The notes beneath the pieces are model-generated. The model ran no database searches. It saw only the letters and a list, made by a program, of their open reading frames with translations, and was not told the origin of the DNA. DNA of 64,000 nucleotides from Pelagibius sp037652055 (lineage in GTDB: Bacteria; Pseudomonadota; Alphaproteobacteria; Kiloniellales; Kiloniellaceae), in contig NZ_JBBKAH010000005.1 in the NCBI RefSeq assembly GCF_037652055.1, positions 1 through 64,000 on the forward strand, in the 5' to 3' direction. The position numbers and the translations under genes are program-made. The stretch's first letter is position 1. Each line of letters starts with the position of its first letter. This document shows positions 8,618-16,531 of this stretch, in pieces.

Positions 8618-9246
8618 CCGAGCATGCCGCGCTGCGCCAGCAGCACCGCCTGCATCCGCGAGGACACCTCGAGTTTCTTCAGAATGGCCGAGACGTGCGC
8701 CTTCACTGTCGATTCGCTGATCGACAGTTCGTAGGCGATCTGCTTGTTCAGCAACCCTTCGCCGAGCAGGCGCAGCACCGTGGTCTGCTGCGGGGTCAGG
8801 GTGCCGATCACCCGCGAGACCTGATCGCTCTCCGCCAGCTCCTCCGGCTCATATGGCACCGAGACCCCGCCGAAGGCCGTATTGCCCGCCAGCACTTCGC
8901 GCACTGCCGAAACGATCTCGGCGGCGCTCGATTTCTTGCTGACGTAGCCGAGGGCGCCATAACTTTGGGCCAGTTGTGCCAGGCGCACGTCTTCCAGGCC
9001 GGAAAGCACCAGAATGGGAATCCTCGGGGCCTCCTGACGCAACTGCACCAAGCCCTGGAAGCCCTCGACATCGGGCAACTTCAGGTCCAGCAGCACCAGA
9101 TCGATATCTTCGAGCCGCCGCACCGTCTCCAGCGCCTCGCCGGCGGAATGAGCCTGCAGCAGATCGCAGGGTTCGAAGGCCGTCCTCAGCATGCCGTCGA
9201 GGGCCGAACATACCAAGGGGTGGTCGTCGACAATCAAGAAGAGCAT
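8560..9246 (-). CDS. LuxR/NarL-family response regulator
   Basis: A 228-residue protein. The receiver domain (1-118) has Asp7 and Asp8, the phospho-acceptor Asp54 (LLDLKLPD) and Lys104 (SKK). A GerE-type helix-turn-helix (about 149-195, LTPQQTTVLRLL to VKAHVSAILKKLEV) binds DNA. Regulators of this type (AgmR/ErbR class) activate PQQ alcohol-oxidation genes. The strong ribosome site AAGGGAGGAAG fixes the ATG at 9244-9246. It is convergent with the kinase and the 3' ends overlap by 58 bp, so transcription of one opposes the other. It is the natural partner of the hybrid kinase and a candidate regulator of the divergent promoter at 64-502. Confidence 0.88.
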   Translation of the reverse strand: MLFLIVDDHPLVCSALDGMLRTAFEPCDLLQAHSAGEALETVRRLEDIDLVLLDLKLPDVEGFQGLVQLRQEAPRIPILVLSGLEDVRLAQLAQSYGALGYVSKKSSAAEIVSAVREVLAGNTAFGGVSVPYEPEELAESDQVSRVIGTLTPQQTTVLRLLGEGLLNKQIAYELSISESTVKAHVSAILKKLEVSSRMQAVLLAQRGMLGQPSVPMASSAGVFASADR

Positions 9247-9266
9247 CGCGTTACTTCCTCCCTTGC

Positions 9267-9305
9267 GCGGCCTCGATTTTTGCTCGTTGGCGGGCCGCTT
9301 TTTTT
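9267..9305 (+). terminator. Intrinsic-terminator-like hairpin upstream of the response regulator
   Basis: GCGGCC (9267-9272) can pair with GGCCGC (9293-9298) around a 20-base loop, followed by seven T (9299-9305) on the plus strand. It would stop rightward transcription that has run through the kinase and antisense across the regulator gene. The long loop lowers confidence. Confidence 0.4.
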
Positions 9306-9340
9306 ACTTATCCACACAATAGTGAGGCCTGGGGCTCACA

Positions 9341-9357
9341 TGCAATTCACAATTGCA
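9341..9357. promoter_or_regulatory. Perfect dyad TGCAATT-CAC-AATTGCA
   Basis: A perfect 7-bp inverted repeat with a 3-bp spacer, 95 bp upstream of the response regulator start. It has the size of a dimeric regulator site and may control that gene, possibly by autoregulation. No binding protein can be assigned from sequence. Confidence 0.45.
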
Positions 9358-9579
9358 GAATAGCCGCTGCTTCCCCGCCTCCGCCGGGCGCGGGCAAGTG
9401 ACTTGCGGACGCCGGACGCCGGGCCGGCTCCTCTCCTCCAGCGGACAGCCTGCGCCGATTGGCTCGGTGCCGCGAGGGCCAAAAACCGGACCGAGACTCC
9501 GACACTGCCTGCGCGAGGAAACGCCGGCCGCGATCAGCCCGTGGCTGCAAAACCGAGCCGCGCGGCTGGATTTTATGGA

Positions 9580-9592
9580 TAACAAATTGTTA
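9580..9592. promoter_or_regulatory. Dyad TAACAA-A-TTGTTA
   Basis: A perfect 6-bp inverted repeat with a single-base spacer in an AT-rich patch of otherwise GC-rich sequence. It could be an operator or part of a promoter. It is 334 bp from the regulator start and 582 bp from the acyl ligase start, so the target gene is unclear. Confidence 0.35.
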
Positions 9593-10173
9593 CGATTTAT
9601 TACAAAGGCTTAGTTCGCACCGCTCGGGCTTGCCTGCGGGGCGTTCAAGCACGGCGCGATTGCCGCGGCCGGTGGTCGAAATGTCGCGGGATTGCTTGCA
9701 AATTCCTCGTTACCCCCCATATCCCGCAGGTCGCTGGACCTTCGCCGGGCGCCGGAAAGGCCGTCAGCTTCTGGTCAGGTCTTGATGCTACCTCTCGATT
9801 GATCCGCCACTGCTTCTGTCGTACATCTCGGATTCAGCATGTATGTCCGCCTCCGTGGTCGTCGCCGGGACCGCGACTTGACAGGCAATGTTGGGAGCGG
9901 AGCGGTCGGAAAACCTGGGGCGAATGTTCTCTTTGACGTTTTCAAGACATCGCTCAAGTGTCATAGGACTGTCGGATCAAATTCCGCAGTGCTTTTTACG
10001 ACGCCAATGTGTAAATTTTAAGGCACTTGCTTGAACGGGCGATTCGTTCGGGGAACACGCCGGAAGCTCGCAAAGACCAAGAAGAGCGGCTACCGCAGTC
10101 AGCGTCGGGCGCGCTGGCCGACCCCCAAGAGAGCGCGGATGAGAACCGAAGTAGGTAAGCTAGGGATCGATTA

Positions 10174-11988
10174 ATGCCAAGTGCTACGGCATCAAACAAC
10201 AGCAACCTGTCATTTCGCATTGCAGAATTCGAAACTCTGGTCGAGGGGTTGGACTACGCCGCCAAAGGGGAAACCGGGTGCAATTTCTTCTCCCCGCGCG
10301 GCGAACTGCAAACAGCGCTCACCTACCGGGAAATGCGTGACCGCGCCATCGCCCTGGCGCAGCGCTTCGCGCGTGCCGGCATCGCGCGTGGCACGCGCGT
10401 CGCCCTGGTCGCCGAAACCAGCCCCGACTTCCTGATTTTCTTCTACGGCTGCCAGTACGCCGGCCTCATCCCCGTACCTCTGCCGCTGACCATCCACCTG
10501 GGCGGCCACGACGCCTACGTCGAACGCCTGCGCAGCATGCTGGCCAAGGCCGGCGCCGAAATTGCCGTCGCCCCCGCCGACCTGCTGCACTACCTGAAAG
10601 AAGCGGCGCGCGGCCTGAAGATGGTCGGCACGCCGGATGACTTCTATGCCCTACCAGCCGAGGGCGGCGAGTTGCGCCCCTTCGCCAAGACCGAGGCCTG
10701 CTACATCCAGTACTCCTCCGGCAGCACCAGCCTGCCGCGCGGCGTCTTCGTCTCGCAGCGCTCGATCACCAGCAACGCGCGCGGCATCGGCCAGCACGGC
10801 CTGCACCTGCGCCCCGGCGACCGGGCGACCTCGTGGCTGCCGCTCTATCACGACATGGGCCTGGTCGGCTTTTGCCTGACGCCGATGCTGAGCCAGGTCA
10901 CCATTGACTACTTGGCGACCAAGAGCTTCGCCCTGCGCCCGCTGACCTGGCTGAAGCTGATCTCCCAATACGGCGGCACGATCTCCTTCAGCCCCACCTT
11001 CGGCTACGAGCTCTGCGCCACCCGCGGCCTGAACGGCTCGGCCAAGACCATCGACCTCAGGCGCTGGCGGGCCGCCGGCATCGGCGGCGAGATGGTGCGC
11101 GCGGAAATCCTCGAGCGCTTCACCGAAACATTCGCGGTGACCGGCTTCTCTCCCAAGGCTTTCCTGCCGAGCTACGGCCTGGCGGAATCAACCCTGGCCG
11201 TCACCTTCGCGCCGCTCGGCAAAGGCATCGAGGTCGACCGCATCGACCAGGAACATTACACCCATACCGGCAACGTTTCGCCGGTCAACGGTTCCGTCAA
11301 CGCCAGAGCCAACGGCAAAGCGAATGGCCACGCCAAGGCCAGGGCAGCCCGCTCCTTCGTTATCTGCGGCGCGCCGATGCCCGGCCACGAAGTCGAGGTG
11401 CGCAGCGAAACCAACGCGCCCCTGGGCGACCACAATGTCGGCCGCATCGTCGTGCGCGGGCCCAGCGTGATGGATGGCTATTACAACGATCCCGCGGCCA
11501 CCGCGGCGGTCACCACGCCGGACGGCTGGCTCGATACCGGCGATCTCGGCTATATGGTCGACGGTCGCCTGGTGGTCACTGGCCGCCGCAAGGACCTGGT
11601 GATCCTCAACGGCCTCAACATCTGGCCGCAGGACGTGGAATGGGCGGTCGAAGCCCTGGACGACGTCCGCGGCAGCGACGTCGCCTGCTTCTCTGTCATC
11701 GAAACCGACGGTCACGAACGCATGATCGTGGTGCTGCAGTGCCGCCTGCACGATGCCACCGCGCGGGAAGACCTGCGCAAGCGCGTGGCGGCGACGGTGC
11801 GCCGTGCCTGCGGCGCCGACTGCCGCGTCGTGCTGGTGCCGCCGAAGACGCTGAAATTCACCTCTTCCGGCAAGCTCAGCCGCTCGGCAGTGAAGCAGGA
11901 CTACATCACCGGAGAGATCTGCGACCTCAACCTCGCTTACGCGGAGCGCGACAATCCCGCCCCGGCCTACTCCGAACAGCGCAGCTAG
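10174..11988 (+). CDS. aasR: Fatty acyl-AMP ligase / acyl-ACP synthetase of ceramide synthesis
   Basis: A 604-residue adenylate-forming enzyme of the fatty acyl-AMP ligase branch. The P-loop-like A3 motif is YSSGSTSLPRGV (about residue 180), followed by LPLYHDMGLVG (FAAL hallmark), SYGLAESTLAV (A5), DGWLDTGDLGY (A7, about 448) and GRRKDLVILNG (A8). The C-terminal Lys region KFTSSGKLSR is present. FAALs activate fatty acids and load them onto an acyl carrier protein; here the ACP gene lies two genes downstream, with serine palmitoyltransferase after it. Caulobacter has an equivalent acyl-ACP synthetase gene (AasR) in its ceramide cluster; the symbol is by analogy. An insertion rich in Asn, Gly, Lys and Ala (about 370-390) looks like a linker. 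Confidence 0.85.
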   Translation: MPSATASNNSNLSFRIAEFETLVEGLDYAAKGETGCNFFSPRGELQTALTYREMRDRAIALAQRFARAGIARGTRVALVAETSPDFLIFFYGCQYAGLIPVPLPLTIHLGGHDAYVERLRSMLAKAGAEIAVAPADLLHYLKEAARGLKMVGTPDDFYALPAEGGELRPFAKTEACYIQYSSGSTSLPRGVFVSQRSITSNARGIGQHGLHLRPGDRATSWLPLYHDMGLVGFCLTPMLSQVTIDYLATKSFALRPLTWLKLISQYGGTISFSPTFGYELCATRGLNGSAKTIDLRRWRAAGIGGEMVRAEILERFTETFAVTGFSPKAFLPSYGLAESTLAVTFAPLGKGIEVDRIDQEHYTHTGNVSPVNGSVNARANGKANGHAKARAARSFVICGAPMPGHEVEVRSETNAPLGDHNVGRIVVRGPSVMDGYYNDPAATAAVTTPDGWLDTGDLGYMVDGRLVVTGRRKDLVILNGLNIWPQDVEWAVEALDDVRGSDVACFSVIETDGHERMIVVLQCRLHDATAREDLRKRVAATVRRACGADCRVVLVPPKTLKFTSSGKLSRSAVKQDYITGEICDLNLAYAERDNPAPAYSEQRS

Positions 11989-12045
11989 TCTCCGCGCGCC
12001 CGCCAGCGCCGGGCGGGTCCCGCGCGAGCCCTACCCGTCCGCACC

Positions 12046-13020
12046 GTGACCAGCCCTTCCCCACCACCCGCCGCATCGCCGGCCCCTCCGGGCTGCGTCG
12101 CGCTGACCGGCGGCACCGGTTTCGTCGGCGGTCACATCCTGCGCCGGCTCGCCGCAGCGGGCTGGCGAGTTCGTGCCCTGGCGCGCCGGGCCGGCGCCCT
12201 GCCGGAAACTTGCGCAGCGACCACGGTGACCGGCGATCTGGAATCCGAAACGGCCCTCGCCGCCCTGGTGACCGGCGCCGACACGGTGGTGCACTGCGCG
12301 GGCCTTGTCGCCGCCCGCAGCGACGCCGAGTTTCACCGGATCAATGCGCAGGGCACCGCCCGTCTGCTGCGCGCCGCCGGCGCCGCCGGAGTCAGGCGTT
12401 TCGTGCTGATCTCCTCCCTCGCCGCCCGCGAGCCGCAAATCTCCGGCTATGCCGCCAGCAAGCGGGCAGCCGAGGACGTGCTGCGGGCCGAGGGCGACCG
12501 TCTGGCCTGGCAGGTGCTGCGCCCGCCGGTGATCTACGGACCGGGCGACCGGGCGACCCTGCCGCTGTTCCGGCAGTTCGCCCGCGGCCTGGTGCTGCGT
12601 CCGGCCGGTGACGGCCGCTTCTCCATGCTCTACGTGGAGGACCTCGCCGAGGCGGTCGCGGCACTGCTGACGCAGGCCCTGCCCTCCGGACGGGTCATGG
12701 AACTGCACGACGCCAGGGCGGCGGGCTACGGCTGGGACGATATTCTGGCCGTGGCCGAGCGCCAATTCCGCCGGCGCGTCCGGGCGTTGCCGGTGCCGCG
12801 GGCGGTGCAGCGGGCGGCCGCCGCGCTCGGCACCCTGGGGGCAGCCGTGACCGGGCGCCCGGCCATCCTCTCCCAAGGCAAGGTCAACGAAATCGCCCAT
12901 CCCGACTGGGTCTGCCGCCACAACCTGCTGAGTGATTGCATTTCCTGGTCGCCGGCTGTAGGCCTGGACGAGGGTTTTTCCCGAACAGCCGCATGGTATA
13001 AGGCTGCTGGCTGGCTTTGA
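12046..13020 (+). CDS. cerR: NAD(P)-dependent epimerase/reductase of ceramide synthesis (CerR-type)
   Basis: A 324-residue extended short-chain dehydrogenase. The nucleotide motif TGGTGFVG lies near residue 25, VHCAG near 85, and the catalytic YAASK (Tyr-x3-Lys) near 140. The GTG start at 12046 has no strong ribosome site, and a proline-rich tail of about 17 residues precedes the fold. In Caulobacter, CerR lies in the ceramide cluster and reduces the 3-keto group of the ceramide intermediate. The neighbours here (acyl ligase, ACP, serine palmitoyltransferase) are the same, which is why I choose this over generic NAD-dependent epimerases acting on sugars. Confidence 0.8.
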   Translation: MTSPSPPPAASPAPPGCVALTGGTGFVGGHILRRLAAAGWRVRALARRAGALPETCAATTVTGDLESETALAALVTGADTVVHCAGLVAARSDAEFHRINAQGTARLLRAAGAAGVRRFVLISSLAAREPQISGYAASKRAAEDVLRAEGDRLAWQVLRPPVIYGPGDRATLPLFRQFARGLVLRPAGDGRFSMLYVEDLAEAVAALLTQALPSGRVMELHDARAAGYGWDDILAVAERQFRRRVRALPVPRAVQRAAAALGTLGAAVTGRPAILSQGKVNEIAHPDWVCRHNLLSDCISWSPAVGLDEGFSRTAAWYKAAGWL

Positions 13021-13123
13021 CCGAACCAGCGCGGAGTCCTGTGGCCGCGATCCGGCGGGGACCGCCCGCGCACAGAGGAAAACGGCCCGTCCAATGGGGG
13101 CGGACTGACGATGAGGAAGCAAC

Positions 13124-13375
13124 ATGCAGTGGACTGCCGATAAGGTCCAAGAGGAGATTGTGCAGCTCCTCCAGCCCTTCAACCCGAAGGACATCGCGAT
13201 CACGCCTGATACGGACCTCTCGGCCGACCTGATGATGGACTCGGTCGCCGCCATGAACCTGGTGATGGAGATCGAAGACCGCTTCGAAATCGACGTTCCC
13301 ATCAGTCTGCTGCCGGACGTGAACAACCTGCAAGATCTGGTCGACGTCGTTCTTGCGCAATTGAGCAAGGGCTAA
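13124..13375 (+). CDS. acpR: Dedicated acyl carrier protein of ceramide synthesis
   Basis: An 83-residue acidic protein with the phosphopantetheine attachment motif MDSVAAMNLVMEIED; Ser40 is the attachment site. The length and four-helix layout are normal for a stand-alone ACP. The motif is DSV rather than the DSL of the housekeeping AcpP, which marks a specialised carrier. The ATG lies 103 bp after the reductase gene and the gene ends 4 bp before serine palmitoyltransferase. The likely role is to accept the acyl group from the adjacent ligase and present it to Spt. Confidence 0.88.
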   Translation: MQWTADKVQEEIVQLLQPFNPKDIAITPDTDLSADLMMDSVAAMNLVMEIEDRFEIDVPISLLPDVNNLQDLVDVVLAQLSKG

Positions 13376-13379
13376 CGCT

Positions 13380-14594
13380 ATGAGTCTCTTTGACAAATAC
13401 AACCAGGTGAACGCCCGCCACGACCGCTTGATCGCCGCCGGACGCGACCCTTTCAACATCTGCATGGACCGCATCGTCTCCGCCACCGAGGCCATCATTG
13501 ACGGCCGCGAGGTCATCCTGGTCGGCACCAACAACTACCTGGGCCTGACCTTCGATTCTGACTGCGTCGAGGCGACTGTGGAGGCGGTGCGCCGCGAAGG
13601 CACCGGCACCACCGGCTCGCGCATCGCCAACGGCACCTACTCCAGCCACCGCGACCTGGAGCAGGACATCGCCGGCTTCCTCGGCCGCAAGGCGGCCATG
13701 GTGTTTCCGACCGGCTATCAGGCGAACCTGGGCATTATTGCCGGCCTCGCAGGACCCAAGGACACGATCCTGCTGGATGCCGATTCCCACGCCAGCATCT
13801 ACGACGGCTGCCGTCTCAGCGGCGCCACGCTCATCCGTTTCCGCCACAATTCGCCGGCCGACCTGGATAAGCGCCTCGCGCGCCTGAAGGACGACAACAC
13901 CAGCAAGTTGGTAATCGTCGAGGGCATCTACTCCATTCTGGGCGACCAGGCCCCGCTCGACGAGTTCGTCGACGTAAAGCGCCGCCACGGCGTCGAGTTG
14001 CTGGTCGACGAGGCACACTCGCTGGGCGTGTTCGGCGACAACGGGCGCGGCATCGCCGAGGCCTACAACGTCGAGCAGGACGTCGACTACGTGGTCGGCA
14101 CCTTCTCCAAGAGCCTTGGCGCGGTCGGTGGCTTCGGGGCGTCCGACAACCCGGCATTCGAGCGGCTGCGCTTCACCAGCCGGCCCTACATGTTCACGGC
14201 CTCTTCGTCGCCCTCCAGCATCGCGACCGCGCGGGCCACCCTGAAGAAGATCAAGGCACAGCCGGGCCTGCGCCTGCAGCTGTGGGACAACGCACGCGCG
14301 CTCTACAAGGGTCTCTCCGACCTCGGCTTCGAGATCTGCGCTGAGGCCAGCCCCATCATCGCCGTGCGCCTGCGCGACGAGGAATCGGCCGTCTTCATGT
14401 GGAATGCGCTGATCAACGCCGGAGTCTACGTGAACCTCGCCCTGCCGCCGGGGACGCCCGACGGCTCCTGCCTGCTGCGCTGCAGCCTCTCGGCCGCCCA
14501 TACGTCGGCCCAGGTGCGGCGCGTCTGCGAGGTCTTCGAGCAGGCGCACCGCGCCCTCAAGGACTGGCGCGACACGCAATCCGCGGCAGAGTAG
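13380..14594 (+). CDS. spt: Serine palmitoyltransferase (alpha-oxoamine synthase)
   Basis: A 404-residue PLP enzyme of the alpha-oxoamine synthase family (KBL, BioF, HemA, Spt). It shows GTGTTGSRIANGTY, LVDEAHSLGVFG (Asp and His contacting PLP) and the Schiff-base lysine Lys244 in TFSKSLGAVGG. It condenses serine with an acyl donor to 3-ketosphinganine, the first committed step of sphingolipid synthesis. BioF and KBL are the alternatives on sequence. The adjacent ACP, FAAL, CerR and nearby ceramide synthase favour Spt strongly. It ends 6 bp from the convergent nucleotidyltransferase gene, so two operons of the same pathway meet tail to tail. Confidence 0.9.
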   Translation: MSLFDKYNQVNARHDRLIAAGRDPFNICMDRIVSATEAIIDGREVILVGTNNYLGLTFDSDCVEATVEAVRREGTGTTGSRIANGTYSSHRDLEQDIAGFLGRKAAMVFPTGYQANLGIIAGLAGPKDTILLDADSHASIYDGCRLSGATLIRFRHNSPADLDKRLARLKDDNTSKLVIVEGIYSILGDQAPLDEFVDVKRRHGVELLVDEAHSLGVFGDNGRGIAEAYNVEQDVDYVVGTFSKSLGAVGGFGASDNPAFERLRFTSRPYMFTASSSPSSIATARATLKKIKAQPGLRLQLWDNARALYKGLSDLGFEICAEASPIIAVRLRDEESAVFMWNALINAGVYVNLALPPGTPDGSCLLRCSLSAAHTSAQVRRVCEVFEQAHRALKDWRDTQSAAE

Positions 14595-14600
14595 ACGAAA

Positions 14601-15542
14601 TCAGCGGAAGGCGCCCTTGCGATAGAGGCGCCAGAACAGCACCGTCGAGGCCAGGATCGGATGGCGGCGCTGCCAGGGCGTCAGCGTGATCGTGACGCCC
14701 GAATGCCGCTCGATCTTCCACAGCAGGTAGTGGGCGCCGTCCTGGAACGTGAAGGCCGCCTTCATCAGCCGGGCGACCGACAGAAGCTTGCCCAGCACGC
14801 GACGCGCCAGCCATTTGCCGCCGCTGGCCGGCGGACGTTGCCCTTGCCGCCAGCGCCCCGCTTCCGCTGCCTGAACGGCGCCCTGCCCGGCCAGGACCGC
14901 CGCCGAGATTTTTTCGTAGTGCGCCGCGTTGGCGTCGTAGATCTCACCGGCACGCGCAGGCGGCTCGGCACGCAGCTCGGTACCGTAGGTCTGGCGGAAC
15001 AGCGCGACCCAGAGGTCACGGACGGAAAAGCGCTCGCCGACCAGCGCCAACCCTTCCCTCACGCATTTCGTCACAGATCCCGCGAGCGCATCCGCCATCG
15101 TCTCGCGCACAGCCCCGTCACGGCAGTAGCTGAGGCGGCAGGGCTGCGCGAAGCGTGCCCACAGATAGGGATGGAACCAGCCACCGGAAGCTCCCTTGGC
15201 GAAGTCTGCCAGCGACACAACGGCATACTTGGCGCGCACGGTGCGGCCCTCGAAGGGCGCCTCGAGATAAAAGACATTGGGCGGCAGCAGCCAATTCAGC
15301 GCCGCCCGCAGGCCGGCTCCGTAAGCCGCGGCGTAGCCGTCCACCAGCACGTAGAGATCGACGATCTTGCCTTCATCGTTGCCGAGACGCAGGCAGGACC
15401 CGTAGAAAAGAACCGCCGCCACCGCAGCGCCATGGCGCTGCCGCGCCGCCTCGGTGATTGCGGCGATCGGTGCGGCCACCGGCAAGGCGAGTTCCTTGCG
15501 TCGCAGCGACGTGAGCGGGTCGTTCGTACCGCCGCGGGCCAT
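14601..15542 (-). CDS. Tam41-like nucleotidyltransferase, candidate CTP:ceramide-1-phosphate cytidylyltransferase
   Basis: A 313-residue protein with a polymerase-beta-type nucleotidyltransferase start: Gly48-Ser49 in FYGSCLRLG and Asp62 to Asp68 in VDLYVLVD. The YGS...D pattern resembles Tam41/Mmp37, the mitochondrial enzyme that makes CDP-diacylglycerol from phosphatidic acid. The C-terminal part is basic with a hydrophobic stretch, fitting membrane association. It is the last gene of the leftward operon after a lipid kinase (5 bp gap) and a CDP-alcohol phosphotransferase. Kinase, cytidylyltransferase and phosphotransferase together would convert ceramide to ceramide-1-phosphate, CDP-ceramide and a headgroup lipid. 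Family is moderately certain; substrate is inference. Confidence 0.6.
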   Translation of the reverse strand: MARGGTNDPLTSLRRKELALPVAAPIAAITEAARQRHGAAVAAVLFYGSCLRLGNDEGKIVDLYVLVDGYAAAYGAGLRAALNWLLPPNVFYLEAPFEGRTVRAKYAVVSLADFAKGASGGWFHPYLWARFAQPCRLSYCRDGAVRETMADALAGSVTKCVREGLALVGERFSVRDLWVALFRQTYGTELRAEPPARAGEIYDANAAHYEKISAAVLAGQGAVQAAEAGRWRQGQRPPASGGKWLARRVLGKLLSVARLMKAAFTFQDGAHYLLWKIERHSGVTITLTPWQRRHPILASTVLFWRLYRKGAFR

Positions 15543-15547
15543 GGCGG

Positions 15548-16531
15548 CTACAACCGCACGAAGCGGGCTTCGTCGGCCGCCGTCAGGACGAGCTCCTTGC
15601 CGGGCGTGGGCTGGAACATCTCGCCGTCCAGGGTGAAGGGGCAGTCCATCGCCAGGGCGACGCGTTCCACCGTGCGGCTGAGGTAGCTGTCTCCAGGCAG
15701 CCGGCGGTGCTCTCCGCCGTAGAGGGTGCGCAGGGCGTAGCGCAGCAGCCCCTTGGGCGGATAGGCGATGGCGGTGAAGCGCAGGTGCCCTTCCCCGCCA
15801 CCCCAGAACGGCCGGCTGTGCAGGATGAGCCTGTCCAGCGTCGTCGCCAGGATGATGAGGCTTTCCACCGTCTCGCTCTGCGCGCCGTCGAAACGCATGG
15901 TGATGCGGTCCCCGTAGAAGATCCTGCCGGCCTCGCCGGGCTGCTTGCGGCGCCCGAGCAGCCAGCCGCCGAGAAGGCCGGCGAGCGTCACCGCTGCCGC
16001 CGTCTCGGCCTCCAGCTTCAAGGGGTGAACCTTGCTGCGGCAGGCATCGATGGCGCGGCAGATCCCGGCGCCGCCGAAGAACATACCGTATTGCGGCGGG
16101 CGGTTCAGGACGTTCTCTGTGCGCAGGATGCGGCGAGGCACCGCCGACTCCGCCAGGGCCGCCGGCGAAGCCTCCAGCATGCGCCGCAAGCCTTTCAGTC
16201 CCCCCTTCAGGCCGACATCGGCGGCGATCATATTGGTCATGCCGCGCGGCACCACCGCCAGCATCGGGGCCTTGGCGAAGGGACGCTGCCCATAGAGCTC
16301 AGTCAGCACCGCCTGTACCGTCCCGTCGCCGCCGGCGACCGCCAGGACCGTAACCCCCTCGCGCGCGAAGTCGGCGAGGATCGCGGGAATGTTGGTGATC
16401 CTGTCGAGCACCACATGATGCGTTCCGGGCACCCCGTCGAGCAGGCGTTTCATCTCGGCGAGGCCCTGCTTGTTGCGCTGGCTACCCGGATTGGTGATGA
16501 CCCCGATGCGCGCACCGCTGCCCGCCATCAT
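15548..16531 (-). CDS. Diacylglycerol-kinase-like lipid kinase (candidate ceramide kinase)
   Basis: A 327-residue protein of the DAGK/LCB5/YegS lipid kinase family. It begins GARIGVITNPGSQRN and has the glycine-rich catalytic motif GGDGTVQAVL (GGDG at 67-70) and PRGMTNM near 90. Family members transfer phosphate from ATP to diacylglycerol or sphingoid lipids. Its ATG overlaps the stop of the upstream CDP-alcohol phosphotransferase (TGATG at 16531-16529), so the two are coupled. Caulobacter has a ceramide kinase of this family (CpgB) in the equivalent position next to spt, which supports ceramide as the substrate here. A soluble, peripheral membrane enzyme is expected. Confidence 0.8.
   Translation of the reverse strand: MMAGSGARIGVITNPGSQRNKQGLAEMKRLLDGVPGTHHVVLDRITNIPAILADFAREGVTVLAVAGGDGTVQAVLTELYGQRPFAKAPMLAVVPRGMTNMIAADVGLKGGLKGLRRMLEASPAALAESAVPRRILRTENVLNRPPQYGMFFGGAGICRAIDACRSKVHPLKLEAETAAAVTLAGLLGGWLLGRRKQPGEAGRIFYGDRITMRFDGAQSETVESLIILATTLDRLILHSRPFWGGGEGHLRFTAIAYPPKGLLRYALRTLYGGEHRRLPGDSYLSRTVERVALAMDCPFTLDGEMFQPTPGKELVLTAADEARFVRL

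Larger units (their letters stand above)
9247..10173. other. Long gene-free region between response regulator and acyl ligase
   Basis: I find no credible gene in these 927 bp. Open frames near 9304-9613 exist on both strands but lack ribosome sites and family likeness. The region is more AT-rich than its surroundings in patches (9341-9360, 9573-9610, 9985-10022). It carries a terminator-like hairpin, two dyads (listed separately) and, at 9985-10022, an AT-rich segment that could be the promoter of the ceramide operon. A small RNA cannot be excluded. Confidence 0.6.

Noticed and set aside
9304..9613. Small open frames in the 927-bp gap
   Set aside because: They occur on both strands, lack ribosome sites and show no family likeness.
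10174..14594. Acyl ligase plus ACP plus alpha-oxoamine synthase as a small polyketide or nonribosomal peptide cluster
   Set aside because: There is no ketosynthase, condensation or adenylation module. The set matches known ceramide genes in content and order, with bCerS nearby.
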